A program made the position numbers and the translations under genes. This document shows positions 36,601-45,279 of a stretch of DNA of 64,000 nucleotides, piece after piece; position 1 is the first letter of the stretch; every line of letters starts with the position of its first letter. The stretch covers positions 62,001 to 126,000 of the forward strand of contig JAFSSE010000014.1 in the NCBI GenBank assembly GCA_017445755.1, written 5' to 3'. The notes under the pieces are model-generated. The model was given only the letters and a program-made list of their open reading frames with translations. It had not been told where the DNA came from and searched no databases. The DNA comes from Bacteroidales bacterium. Lineage in GTDB: Bacteria > Bacteroidota > Bacteroidia > Bacteroidales > UBA932.

Positions 36601-37232
36601 ATACCGCCGATAATCCGGGCGATATGACCGTTATCGGTAATACAACTCCCCGTTTATGCTACGGTCTTAATCTGAACGCCTCGTGGAATGGAATTGGACT
36701 GACTCTTTTCTTCCAGGGAGTCGGAAAGAGGGATTGGTATCCGAGTCTGGACTGTGCATATTTCTGGGGTAAATACAACCGCCCCTATGGCCTCTATCCC
36801 AAGATTCACACAGTCAATCGCTGGACGGAGGACAATCCTGATCCCAACGCTTTCTGGCCGAGGACTAATTCCTACCTGACTACAGATACGAGCGGCCTTC
36901 TTATAAAAGGAACGGCTGACCGGTATCTGGTCGATGCTTCATACTGTCGTTTGAAGAGTATTATGATCGACTACACCTTCCCGCATGAGGTTGTGAGCAA
37001 GGCGGGTCTTGAGGGACTCCGCATATATCTTTCCGGAGAGAACCTGTTCACATTTACACCAATGCGCAAGTGGACTGACAATATGGATCCTGAGGTGATT
37101 TCCAGCGGTGACGCTGACTTCAACGGAGCCAATACGAAACTCGGTACCTCTGCATGGCGGGGAGACCAGGCGGATGGCAACTCCTACCCGATGCTCAGGA
37201 GCATTACTTTTGGATTGAATGTAACTTTCTAA
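33693..37232 (+). CDS. SusC-family TonB-dependent transporter with STN signalling domain
   Basis: 1179 residues. Signal peptide (ending SAYAQ), an STN domain (about 27-100, DITVDYEGTLSGFMKEVKSL), a carboxypeptidase-regulatory-like domain (about 119-195, GKVLDRSRKPVAGAAVMV), the junction EESVIVGYGTLRKKDVVGAV, plug and barrel ending SITFGLNVTF. The STN domain marks it as both importer and sensor for FecR signalling. It starts 7 nt after the fecR stop. By eye this region uses more A/T at third codon positions than the operon before it. Confidence 0.95.
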   Translation: MKNWIKGILLSFILGFAFSSISAYAQKKDITVDYEGTLSGFMKEVKSLSGYSFAYSNEDVDLSRTVSVKAVSAPVEDVVRKAVSPIGLKVWREGTVIVIVKGETSLSLSEKPASHGVSGKVLDRSRKPVAGAAVMVRNTGLGVMTGMDGSFTIDAKPGEVILVSCLGYEDASTRVSGTGPVTITLNENIQFLEESVIVGYGTLRKKDVVGAVEQISGETLSSRSNPNAVRSIQGQVPGLTLEFADGKPNHGASLSIRGTTNSIGSGGSSLVLVDGMEASLSDVNPDDIETVSVLKDASSCAIYGARGTFGVILITTKNATNDRFSVKYDASVGVIGRTVVPNLVTNSLDWVEMFYESYNATYGYDPTGVNNMFDIPDGWYQELINRSDPAYEKYGVEVSVNPLTNRYEYYAKGTDWDALMYKKYGTNTTHSISITGGSGKIKFLASGRYFHQNGIYNTRYENYNQINGRLKLTADIKPWWTLENSIDFVRTTYDQPMSFTGHYTVGVQLDLCGAPVLTPTNPDGSWTNPGICTNYAVWQTGKAYQKDYTLRMNENLASTFHIIPGVLDFRADFTYSSTNIQRDRKESKFNYKLGPDTETSRPAKDSYEELFRNTEYWKTNGYFTYTPHLGSSNMLKVTAGVNLEHQKHHGTASYRQGLILEDKANFALMDGENMKISDYSSYTWAYLGAFARVNYSLLDRYLFEISFREDGSSKFPTSQRWGFFPSASVGWRFSEESFMNGTKAWMDNAKIRLSAGSLGNGNVSPYSYLQTMSIGSSSIVVNGVRVSVTEAPNPIPDGLTWERVTTYDAGLDLDFLGNRLNFVGDYYHKYTTDMYTVGKTLPAVFGKTSPKGNYADMVTKGWELSLSWRDSFKVGSSDFNYGIKGMLWDARSWITRYNNATRSLNDYYAGQELGEVWGYHILGLFESDEEAASWADQTGFRLDRKGNVYRAGDLKYEDKDGSGAIDYGDNTADNPGDMTVIGNTTPRLCYGLNLNASWNGIGLTLFFQGVGKRDWYPSLDCAYFWGKYNRPYGLYPKIHTVNRWTEDNPDPNAFWPRTNSYLTTDTSGLLIKGTADRYLVDASYCRLKSIMIDYTFPHEVVSKAGLEGLRIYLSGENLFTFTPMRKWTDNMDPEVISSGDADFNGANTKLGTSAWRGDQADGNSYPMLRSITFGLNVTF

Positions 37233-37245
37233 AAACGGCCATATC

Positions 37246-39024
37246 ATGAAATCATCTATCATACTTACTCTGGCCGTGGCTACGGCCGCACTATGCTCCT
37301 GCGAGAAGTTCCTTGAAGGAGACGAGGTGCCCAACAAGATTGTTGCAGACGAATATTTCTCCAACGAGTCCAGTCTCGCGACCTATGCTAATGGCTTTCT
37401 CAACAGTTATACCCCTGCTGTGACCACTCTGACTTATGGAGACCAGTATGCTGAGAATGTCGCCAAGATTAATTTGAATAATTTTTACATCGGCAACTGG
37501 GACGCCAACCAGCAGGGCGGCTGGAGCAATGGCGACTGGACGATGCTGTACAATGTCAACTACTTTCTGAAGAATTTCAGAAAGGCGGATGTAGGCGAAG
37601 ATGTACTTGACCATTATGAAGGTGTCGGACGTTTCTGGAGGGCTTGGTTCTATTACAACAAGGTCAAGACTTTCGGCGCCGTCCCCTGGTATGATGAGCC
37701 GATAGATGCCGAGGATGAGACATCCCTCTATAAGGCCCGTGACAGCCGCGAATATGTCATGAGCAAGATACTGGAGGACCTCAACTATGCGGCAGAGCAT
37801 TGTTACAGAGATGCTTCCCATATCAATAATGGGCAGATTAACGGCTATATAGTAAATGCGTTCAAGGCGAGGGTCTGCCTCTGGGAGGGGACATATCGCA
37901 AATATCATGATACTGATCCGTCCACGGGACAGCCATGGACCGGCGAATACGGTTCTGTCCGGGACTGGCTTCAGGCCTGTGTGGACGCCTGCTCTGTCGT
38001 TATGGACAGCGGAGTATATGCCGTCCGGTCCTCGACCTCCTACAGCAGTCTGTTCCTCTCCGGAAGCATTGTCTACGACGAGGTTCTCTGGGCCCGTCAG
38101 TACTCAAGCGCCCTGAATTTTTACCACAATACCACCAGTGTGTTCAATTCCACGTCCAGCGGGGCATGCTGGAATATGACAAAGGCATTCCTTAATACCT
38201 ATCTTCATACTGACGGGACCCGCCATACTGACATCCCGGGCTATCAGCTTCTGCCTTATGTCCAGGAACTGTCAGACAGGGACAACCGGCTCTCGCAGAC
38301 CATAATGACACCGGGGTATATCAAGAGCGTAGACGGGAACGACACTGAGTACAGCGTTTTCATTAATCCCAGTTTCTTGAAGACCGGATACTGGGTGAGC
38401 AAATGGATGCTTCCAAGCAATGCCTATGAGGGTAATACGACTTGCTACAACGCCATTCCTATTCTTCGCTACGCAGAAGTTCTGCTCAATTATGCTGAGG
38501 CGAAGGCCGAATTGGGCACCTTCTCGTCGGAAGACTGGGTCAGGACGATAGCTCCTCTCCGTGCACGTGCCGGTGTCGCCACGACGGAACCTGCGACTTC
38601 GGATCCATATCTGATTGCTTATTTTGACAATACGGTTACAGATAAATGGATTCTTGAAATTCGCAGGGAAAGGGGTATCGAACTGTATATGGAAGGCCTC
38701 CGCTATGAGGACCTGATGCGATGGAAATTAGGCCATCTGATTGCCCGTACCTGGGAAGGGATGTATGCTCCGCTCGGAGAAAAACAGGCCTGGAATAAGG
38801 CAGGGGACCGTTTCATCTGTTTTGAACAGAGTAAAGCCGGGACTGATGCCAATACAACCTATTTCGTGTTGGACAAGAACCCTTACCACCACATAAACGG
38901 TAACAATTGTCTGGAGTTTGAGCAGATTGCCCGTGTATGGGACGACAGGATGTATCTTCGCCCGATTCCGGAATCAGCAATGTCAATAAACAATAATCTG
39001 GGACAGAATCCCGGCTGGGAGTAA
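37246..39024 (+). CDS. SusD/RagB-family surface lipoprotein
   Basis: 592 residues with a lipobox (ALCSC near residue 15). SusD blocks are clear: FSNESSLATYANGFLNSY, GVGRFWRAWFYYNKVKTFGAVPW, EIRRERGIELYMEGLRYEDLMRW and the ending QNPGWE. It pairs with the STN-SusC in front of it. Sequence similarity to the SusD at 24587 is modest outside family blocks, so a different or longer ligand is possible. Confidence 0.95.
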   Translation: MKSSIILTLAVATAALCSCEKFLEGDEVPNKIVADEYFSNESSLATYANGFLNSYTPAVTTLTYGDQYAENVAKINLNNFYIGNWDANQQGGWSNGDWTMLYNVNYFLKNFRKADVGEDVLDHYEGVGRFWRAWFYYNKVKTFGAVPWYDEPIDAEDETSLYKARDSREYVMSKILEDLNYAAEHCYRDASHINNGQINGYIVNAFKARVCLWEGTYRKYHDTDPSTGQPWTGEYGSVRDWLQACVDACSVVMDSGVYAVRSSTSYSSLFLSGSIVYDEVLWARQYSSALNFYHNTTSVFNSTSSGACWNMTKAFLNTYLHTDGTRHTDIPGYQLLPYVQELSDRDNRLSQTIMTPGYIKSVDGNDTEYSVFINPSFLKTGYWVSKWMLPSNAYEGNTTCYNAIPILRYAEVLLNYAEAKAELGTFSSEDWVRTIAPLRARAGVATTEPATSDPYLIAYFDNTVTDKWILEIRRERGIELYMEGLRYEDLMRWKLGHLIARTWEGMYAPLGEKQAWNKAGDRFICFEQSKAGTDANTTYFVLDKNPYHHINGNNCLEFEQIARVWDDRMYLRPIPESAMSINNNLGQNPGWE

Positions 39025-41099
39025 TGAAAAGAGTATTATCAGTCATCTTCAGTATCATTGCAGCCGCACTGTTCTGCAGCTGCGAGAATAACGAAAAACA
39101 GGCGCAGGAGAAGGCGTTGCCGGTGAACATAACCGGGAATTGGGCATTTACCGAGACGCTTGCCGGAGACACTTGGGTTAATGCCAATGTGAAGGAGGTC
39201 TTCTCGTTTGACGTGGCGGGGAATTATACTGTTCTGAGCTACAGGGGAACAGACCGGGTTCAGTATCAGGATGGCGTCCTGTCCGCTTCCGAGGGCGATT
39301 TCGCATCTTCGGCTAACACGGGATTCTTGAGTGTTACGGGTGATACGTACTCGTTCAGTTCTCTGGGCGCCTCATACGATCTTGTATCCTCGACTGAAGA
39401 TTGCTTCGTTTTCAGTTTCCGCAAGTTTTCACGTGTTACCGGCTTTACCTCCGGTGGGGGATCGTCAAATCCGGATCCGGACAGGGAAGGGTATATCAAC
39501 AATTCCTACATTGAGCCGGGCAACAATATGGTCGGTCTGATTAAAGACGCCTCTACCGGAAAGGGTATTCCCGACGTGGTGGTTTCAGACGGCTACAGCA
39601 CTGTAAAGACCGATGCGAACGGGGTCTATCAGTTCAAGGCATCTACGGCTGTCAAGGCATCGACCCGTTATGTTTTCTACAGCACGCCGTCCGCCTACAG
39701 GATAGAGACGGATAATGGAATTCCGAACTTCTATAAGCTGGTGCTGTCCGTCCCCCAGACAGGATGGCTCAGGAACGACTGGACCCTGACACCGCTTGAA
39801 ACGCCTGAAACCAAGTGGACTTTTGTTGGCATCGGGGATAGTCAGTGCGGATCTGTCAGTGAGGTTAACCGTTATACAAATGAAACTATAGCGGATATGA
39901 AGTCATATCTTGCCAAGTACCAGAATCCTTATGCTGTCGTTCTTGGAGACATTATCCATGACAGCAATAATGTCTGGCCTTACATTAAGAATTCAATGAG
40001 TGGAGTTAACGTGAACGGCCGCATCCTGCCTTTCTATCAAGTTATGGGCAATCATGACCATAATGCTCTTGAAGACAATGCATATGACTCAGTCCAACTC
40101 TATGTGGATCATTTCGGTCCGGAAAACTATTCTTTTAACAGGGGAGATGTCCATGTCGTTTGTTTCGACAATGTCATTGTAGAGGGTCGCTCCACATCCT
40201 CACAGAGCAACACGATGACATGGAACAGTTATGGTTCCGGTATGACTGACACTCAGTTGGAATGGTTCAAGAAGGATATGTCTTTTGTCGAGAACAAGGC
40301 GGACAAGATGCTTATCCTGTGCTGCCACATTCCCTTTGCTGACGCTTCCCCAAAGCACAGGACTGAAATTATGAGCTATATGAAACAGTTCAAAGAAGCC
40401 CATATTCTGGCCGGACATACCCACTATAACCGCAACTATCTCCACAGTTCTTTTGTCTGCAAAGGCGGCAACGCGGTTTATGAGCACATCCACGGAACTG
40501 CGTGCGGAGCATGGTGGGAGGCCCAGTCTTCATGTAATACTACAGGAGCGCCTTCCGGATATACTGTTTATGAGATTGACGGTGCGAGCATCGTCAACTG
40601 GGTGATGAAGGGAACCGGTAAGGAAGAGGGACACCAGTTCCGGGTCTATGACGGAAACCAGACTTATACCGGCACCCGCGGGTACACGTATAATTGGTAT
40701 CGCACAGATAATACAGGCGGCTCATCCAATATCGTTGCCAAGGGCTATAGTGGGTTTATGAACAGTTTTGTAGTGGAGGTTTTTGATGATGATACCAAAT
40801 ACGTTACTGTCGAATTGTATCGGAGCGGGACAAAACTTGGCGATTTCAAACATCTTTCACGCGGGACCAGTGCAAACATCTGTGCCTGCTCTTGGTTCTT
40901 CAATGAGCGGGGCAAGAATTCGACGACATGGAACAGTACTGCCGGGTCATATTGGTATTATCCCACCACGGATCCTCTTCCGGCCGATATGACGGATTGG
41001 GAGGTACGGATGACCCGCACAATCCCCGGAAGCGGACGACAGAACGTTTATTCTTCCAGAACACTGACCAAAGATTACAGTGATTTCAAAAAACAATAG
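39024..41099 (+). CDS. Calcineurin-like phosphoesterase lipoprotein with D-x-Q motif
   Basis: 691 residues with a lipobox (FCSC near residue 17), followed by a lipocalin-like or Ig-like N-terminal region (about 30-140), a carboxypeptidase-regulatory-like segment (GLIKDASTGKGIPDVVVSDG) and the phosphoesterase core. Core motifs: GIGDSQCG near 270-277 (D-x-Q in place of D-x-H), VVLGDIIHD, MGNHDHN near 341, CCHIPF and AGHTHYNRN near 464. A MetallophosC-like domain ends the protein. It resembles the enzyme at 17856 in length and order of domains. It overlaps the susD stop by one base (TAATG). Confidence 0.88.
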   Translation: MKRVLSVIFSIIAAALFCSCENNEKQAQEKALPVNITGNWAFTETLAGDTWVNANVKEVFSFDVAGNYTVLSYRGTDRVQYQDGVLSASEGDFASSANTGFLSVTGDTYSFSSLGASYDLVSSTEDCFVFSFRKFSRVTGFTSGGGSSNPDPDREGYINNSYIEPGNNMVGLIKDASTGKGIPDVVVSDGYSTVKTDANGVYQFKASTAVKASTRYVFYSTPSAYRIETDNGIPNFYKLVLSVPQTGWLRNDWTLTPLETPETKWTFVGIGDSQCGSVSEVNRYTNETIADMKSYLAKYQNPYAVVLGDIIHDSNNVWPYIKNSMSGVNVNGRILPFYQVMGNHDHNALEDNAYDSVQLYVDHFGPENYSFNRGDVHVVCFDNVIVEGRSTSSQSNTMTWNSYGSGMTDTQLEWFKKDMSFVENKADKMLILCCHIPFADASPKHRTEIMSYMKQFKEAHILAGHTHYNRNYLHSSFVCKGGNAVYEHIHGTACGAWWEAQSSCNTTGAPSGYTVYEIDGASIVNWVMKGTGKEEGHQFRVYDGNQTYTGTRGYTYNWYRTDNTGGSSNIVAKGYSGFMNSFVVEVFDDDTKYVTVELYRSGTKLGDFKHLSRGTSANICACSWFFNERGKNSTTWNSTAGSYWYYPTTDPLPADMTDWEVRMTRTIPGSGRQNVYSSRTLTKDYSDFKKQ

Positions 41100-41133
41100 A
41101 TTTATTGCGCAATAACCCTTAAATTAACACTAC

Positions 41134-43389
41134 ATGAAAAGAAAAATTACATTTGCCATTGTTGCAGCTGCGGCTTTGTGCGCGTTCTGTTCTTGTAAAA
41201 ACGAGGAAGAGGTGGTGGTCGTCAGGGCCGTTACAGTCACTCCTTCTTCCATGACTCTTGATGCAGGTGATACAGAGGTGCTTACAGCGGAAGTGTCACC
41301 TTCTAATGCAACGGACAAAACGGTTGTATGGACTTCTTCCGACCCGAACGTTGCAACTGTCAATGAAAATGGCGTCGTTACGGCTGTCGGCAGCGGTAAA
41401 GCGGTCATTACAGGAAAATCAGGGACTAAATCAGGAACCTGCGAAGTTACGGTGATGGGCAGCGCTACCGGTATTAAATTGTCCCCGGAAAGTATAGAAC
41501 TATCTTACAATGAGACAGCTACGTTGGTAGCCATTGTAGAGCCGGAGGGGTTTGTAAAGAACACTGCCGTGACATGGACCAGTTCCAATGCTGAACTCCT
41601 CAAGGTTGAAGGAAGCGGCCTGAGCGCCAAGGTGACAGCGGCTTCAACCAAGGGAGAGTTCACCGTAACCGTCAAGACGGAAGATGGCGGCTTCACCGCC
41701 GAGAGCAAGGTCTCGGTTGTGGGGCTTTCAGCCAACGGCTTCAAGACTGCAGCTGAGCTTGTGACCTTCCTTGAGAAGGCGGAAGAATACGAGACGGAGG
41801 ATATCAAACTGGCTTCCGATATTGATCTCGCCGGCGCGGTCCTTCCCTCTGCAACCAATTTCAAGGGCACTTTCAACGGGCAGGGCTATAGCATTACCAA
41901 TGCTACTATCAATAACCCTGTATTCCTTATCAATGAGGGTACGGTAAAGAATCTCGTCATTGCCGCCAACTGCAAGATTCAGCCATCAGTCGGCGAGTTC
42001 GCTCCCATTGTCGGCATCAATAAGGGTACCGTCTCCGGTTGTACAAACAACGCCTATATCGGATATACTTCTTCCGAAGAGGAATACATTCTCGTCGGAG
42101 GAATTGTTGAAAGAAATGACCGTGAGGGTGTTATCGAAAACTGCACAAACAACGGAGAGATAAACGTCGTGGTCAATGACGGCGTTAAAAGCGATGCCCC
42201 GACCGTGGGCGGGATCGTCGGTGCCAGCGGCGGTTTCATCCGTTCGTGCCAGAATGCGGGTAAGATTACCCATAATCCCGGAGTTGCCGTTCTCAAGAAG
42301 GGCGGAACCATAGGTGAACTTATTGCGGGTAAGAATAACATTCCGAACCATGCCGGTGGTATAGTCGGTTGGTTTGTAGTTTATGATACTGATAATGCAG
42401 TCGGCCTTGTCGACCGCGGGATTGAGGATTGTACCAACACTGCGACAGTCACGGTTACGGCCAAGGGCGGTCAGGAAACGGCGACCTGCCGTGCCTATGT
42501 ATCCGGCATCGCCGGTTCCGTCTCGGGCGGTTATCTTAAGAACTGCACCAACGAGGGAGCGATTACTCTCGACCATGACTCAGGGCTCAATGCGGCTGCA
42601 ACGGCCGACAAGCAGATGTGGTGCGCCGGTATTTACAATGTGAACCTGAATGATCATGTGCCCGGTGGCGGCTATACCTATCCTGCCTGCTCCGGAGCTA
42701 CGAACCGCGGCGATGTTACTCTTAAGACTGATTGCACTGCGGCCTACATGTATGTCGGGGGTATCTGCGGCAATTCGGATATCGAGAACAACGCTACAAC
42801 TTGTGTCAATCCTCTCATCAGCGAGTGCACCAACTATGGCAAGGTCCTCGGAACCGGCTATGGTAAGATTCGTGCAGGCGGCATTACCGCCCAGACCGGC
42901 AATCTGAAAAAGTGCATTAATTACGGAGAAATTGAACTCGGCCCCAATTGCCTGGCAAATGCCAATGCGGGATCTTTCGCCGGAAACCTTTGTTGCTATC
43001 ATGCCGGGGCGGGTCATGGCATCGTGGACTGTGAGGCGTATGGTAATATTAAACTTGGTGCTACCAAACAGATGGCAGGAGGTTTTGTCGGCATTCTCGG
43101 AGGTGCCTTGGGAGCTACGCCGATCAACGGCAAGGTAAACTGCACTGTCTCCGGACCGGAGGGCTCATATTGCGGAATTCTCACCGGATATTGCAACGCA
43201 ACAGACCAGTGGATTGTCGGTTCGGCCGAATCTCCGATGTATGTAGCAGGGAAAATTGTAGTAGGTACGGCTGAGACTGTCCTTACCGAGGCGAATTATC
43301 TCGAGTCATGGGGCCAGACCTATAACCCGCTTGTGGCGTGGGACAAGAGCGGAGCCCATGAATCCACCTATATCAAATTCCTAAAGTAG
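41134..43389 (+). CDS. Big2 plus C-x-N-x-G repeat surface lipoprotein
   Basis: 751 residues with a lipobox (FCSC near residue 22). Two bacterial Ig-like (Big2) domains come first: VTPSSMTLDAGDTEVLTAEV with TDKTVVWTSSDPNVATV, then a second copy (about 108-190). From about residue 245, nine repeats of the type GGI-x-G then C-x-N-x-G follow, such as NCTNNGEINVV, SCQNAGKITHN, NCTNEGAITLD and KCINYGEIELG. It is a clear paralogue of 26354-28903 in the repeat part and in its C-terminal tail (SAESPMYVAGK versus TAESPIKVKG). Surface binding is the likely role. Confidence 0.8.
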   Translation: MKRKITFAIVAAAALCAFCSCKNEEEVVVVRAVTVTPSSMTLDAGDTEVLTAEVSPSNATDKTVVWTSSDPNVATVNENGVVTAVGSGKAVITGKSGTKSGTCEVTVMGSATGIKLSPESIELSYNETATLVAIVEPEGFVKNTAVTWTSSNAELLKVEGSGLSAKVTAASTKGEFTVTVKTEDGGFTAESKVSVVGLSANGFKTAAELVTFLEKAEEYETEDIKLASDIDLAGAVLPSATNFKGTFNGQGYSITNATINNPVFLINEGTVKNLVIAANCKIQPSVGEFAPIVGINKGTVSGCTNNAYIGYTSSEEEYILVGGIVERNDREGVIENCTNNGEINVVVNDGVKSDAPTVGGIVGASGGFIRSCQNAGKITHNPGVAVLKKGGTIGELIAGKNNIPNHAGGIVGWFVVYDTDNAVGLVDRGIEDCTNTATVTVTAKGGQETATCRAYVSGIAGSVSGGYLKNCTNEGAITLDHDSGLNAAATADKQMWCAGIYNVNLNDHVPGGGYTYPACSGATNRGDVTLKTDCTAAYMYVGGICGNSDIENNATTCVNPLISECTNYGKVLGTGYGKIRAGGITAQTGNLKKCINYGEIELGPNCLANANAGSFAGNLCCYHAGAGHGIVDCEAYGNIKLGATKQMAGGFVGILGGALGATPINGKVNCTVSGPEGSYCGILTGYCNATDQWIVGSAESPMYVAGKIVVGTAETVLTEANYLESWGQTYNPLVAWDKSGAHESTYIKFLK

Positions 43390-43391
43390 CA

Positions 43392-44615
43392 TTGAGGAGA
43401 ATAATCCCGATACTTTTATTGCTGGTGGCTTCTGCGTCCATTTGGGCGCAGAGGCCTGCCAGTTATCTGTCGCCTTGGAGGAAGGGCTATATGGACATCC
43501 ACCATATTGCCACGGGCCAGGGTGACTGTACCTTTATTGTCTGTCCGGACGGAACGACCCTTCTTATAGACGCCGGAGACAATGGCCTTCCGGAAGGTTC
43601 TAAACACTGGTTCCGGAGAGTCCCTGATGATACGGAACCGACAGGAGAGTGGCTTTGCAGGTATATCCGCCATTTTTCGCCGGATTCTGCTAAAATCGAC
43701 TACGCCCTCCTGACCCATTTTCATGCCGACCACATGGGAAGCATCAAAGGAGCCGTCCCAGGGGATCATGGCTATCTTCGTTCCGGGCTGACTTACGTCG
43801 GGGATGAAATTCCGTTCGGAACGCTTGTCGACCGCGGCTGGCCGTCCTATAATTTCCCTTCACGGGAGAATATCCGGCGGGAGAGTCCTCTCTTTGACGA
43901 ATATTGCAAGTTCATAAATTACCAGAGGACTTTGGGCATGGAAATGCAGAAGTTCAGGGTGGGAGTCAACGACCAGTTTGTCCTTAAACACCACCCCCTC
44001 CGTTATCGCCGCAGTTTCGAGGTCAGGAATCTTGTCGGCAATGCGCGTGTCTGGACAGGAAAGGGCGAGGAAACGGCGCTGATGTATCAGGGCGATTCAA
44101 CCCTCTTCGACGAGAATCAGCCGAGCTGCGGTGTCCGAATCCGGTACGGAAGGTTTACGTACTACAACTGCGGTGACCTGTCCGGCATGAATTTCTGGCG
44201 TTACAAGTGTCAGGAGCGTGATTTTGAAACTCCTGTATCGAAAGTATGCGGTCGTATAACGGTCATGAAATGCGATCATCATGCAGCCACGGACGTTGTC
44301 AATGAGAACCTGATGAGGGCTGCCCGTCCGGAGGCCTTCATTGTCCTTGGCGGCCATCGTGAGCATCCATATAAACCGACGATGGAGCGGATGACCGACC
44401 GGAGTATATATCCGGATGACCGCGATTTCTATATCACTACAGATTGTTCAAAAGAGGATCTGGGTCCCGAACTTTGGTCATATTTCAAACCATCAGGCCA
44501 TATTGTCGTCAGAGTCAGCTCTGGAGGGAAGAAATACCGTATTTATTCGTTGGACGTTTATTCCGGGGACTACCGGATCATATACTCCTCTCCCGAGAAG
44601 ACGGTAGGTCAATGA
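43392..44615 (+). CDS. Secreted MBL-fold hydrolase (ComEC/Rec2-like), TTG start
   Basis: 407 residues. The only start that gives a signal peptide (MRRIIPILLLLVASASIWAQ) is the TTG at 43392, 3 nt after the previous stop. MBL motifs: GQGDCTFIVCPDGTTLLIDAGD (about 36-57), LTHFHADHMG near 107-116, CDHHAA near 296 and GGHREHPYKP. It is colinear with the C-terminal half of 28893-31076, including the shared ending GHIVVRV and YSGDYRI. The fold supports a metal-dependent phosphodiesterase or nuclease; the substrate is not known. It overlaps the convergent sigma gene by 7 nt. Confidence 0.85.
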   Translation: MRRIIPILLLLVASASIWAQRPASYLSPWRKGYMDIHHIATGQGDCTFIVCPDGTTLLIDAGDNGLPEGSKHWFRRVPDDTEPTGEWLCRYIRHFSPDSAKIDYALLTHFHADHMGSIKGAVPGDHGYLRSGLTYVGDEIPFGTLVDRGWPSYNFPSRENIRRESPLFDEYCKFINYQRTLGMEMQKFRVGVNDQFVLKHHPLRYRRSFEVRNLVGNARVWTGKGEETALMYQGDSTLFDENQPSCGVRIRYGRFTYYNCGDLSGMNFWRYKCQERDFETPVSKVCGRITVMKCDHHAATDVVNENLMRAARPEAFIVLGGHREHPYKPTMERMTDRSIYPDDRDFYITTDCSKEDLGPELWSYFKPSGHIVVRVSSGGKKYRIYSLDVYSGDYRIIYSSPEKTVGQ

Positions 44616-45169
44616 GTCAGCATCAGGAGTGTCAGGGCGGCCTCCAGGATATGTGAGAGGTCTTCAAGGACTTTTTTCAGGTTCCATTCCACAGCCCGCT
44701 GAGTTATCCCCTCTTTTTCGGCGATTTCAGCTGTTTTCATTCCTTCCAAACGGTTCATCCTGAATATTCTGGCCCTCTTTTCCGGCATTGACGACAGGGC
44801 TATTTCAATCATAAGGAGCAGTTCCTGCGCGTCCACCTGCGTTTGAAGTTCGTCGGAGACCAGGTCGGATAAGACTGATGATTCGGGGAGATCCAGAACA
44901 ATCTTCTTCTTTTTACGGACATGATCGAATACTGCATTTCGCGTCATGGAGAAAAGGAAGGAGTTGAATGACTGAATTTTATCGGCAGTATCCCGGTGTT
45001 TCCAAAGGTTGAGGAAGACGTTTTGGCAGATGTCTTCGGCCGCGGCGTTATCCTTTAGAAGGGCGCGGCAAAATGCTTCTACACGGGGCGAATATTTCCT
45101 GTAGAAATAGTCAAAGGCCTCGTGCGAACCTTCTTTCATAGCCATTAGATAATCTGCGTCCGGTTGCAT
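44609..45169 (-). CDS. ECF RNA polymerase sigma factor
   Basis: 186 residues. Sigma region 2 is seen in FDYFYRKYSPRVEAFCRALL and ICQNVFLNLWKHRD (about 20-60), and region 4 in the helix-turn-helix GMKTAEIAEKEGITQRAVEW (about 143-165). It is of the ECF type common beside Bacteroides SusC/D systems. It converges on the MBL gene, at the opposite end of the operon from fecR (32702), which is its likely anti-sigma partner. The C-terminal residues 175-186 extend a little beyond the usual end. Confidence 0.94.
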   Translation of the reverse strand: MQPDADYLMAMKEGSHEAFDYFYRKYSPRVEAFCRALLKDNAAAEDICQNVFLNLWKHRDTADKIQSFNSFLFSMTRNAVFDHVRKKKKIVLDLPESSVLSDLVSDELQTQVDAQELLLMIEIALSSMPEKRARIFRMNRLEGMKTAEIAEKEGITQRAVEWNLKKVLEDLSHILEAALTLLMLTH

Positions 45170-45224
45170 CTAAGTAAAATTGGTCCAAATGACATGGTGC
45201 CGTAACTGGTTTATTAGTATCATT

Positions 45225-45232
45225 CAAAGATA
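45225..45232 (-). promoter_or_regulatory. -7 element for the ECF sigma gene
   Basis: The minus strand reads TATCTTTG, an exact TAnnTTTG match, about 55 nt upstream of the sigma start at 45169. No TTTG is seen at the -33 position. The same 110-nt gap also serves the divergent gene at 45280, where TATATTTG (45265-45272) lies too close to the start codon for a normal leader. Confidence 0.4.
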
Positions 45233-45279
45233 CAAATAAAAAAAATATTTTGGAGAATTTTCCATATATTTGCAGTATT

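Noticed and set aside
41104..41113. ATTGCGCAAT palindrome between the phosphoesterase and Big2 genes
   Set aside because: It is only 10 bp, inside an operon gap of 34 nt, with no T-tract or promoter nearby; likely chance.
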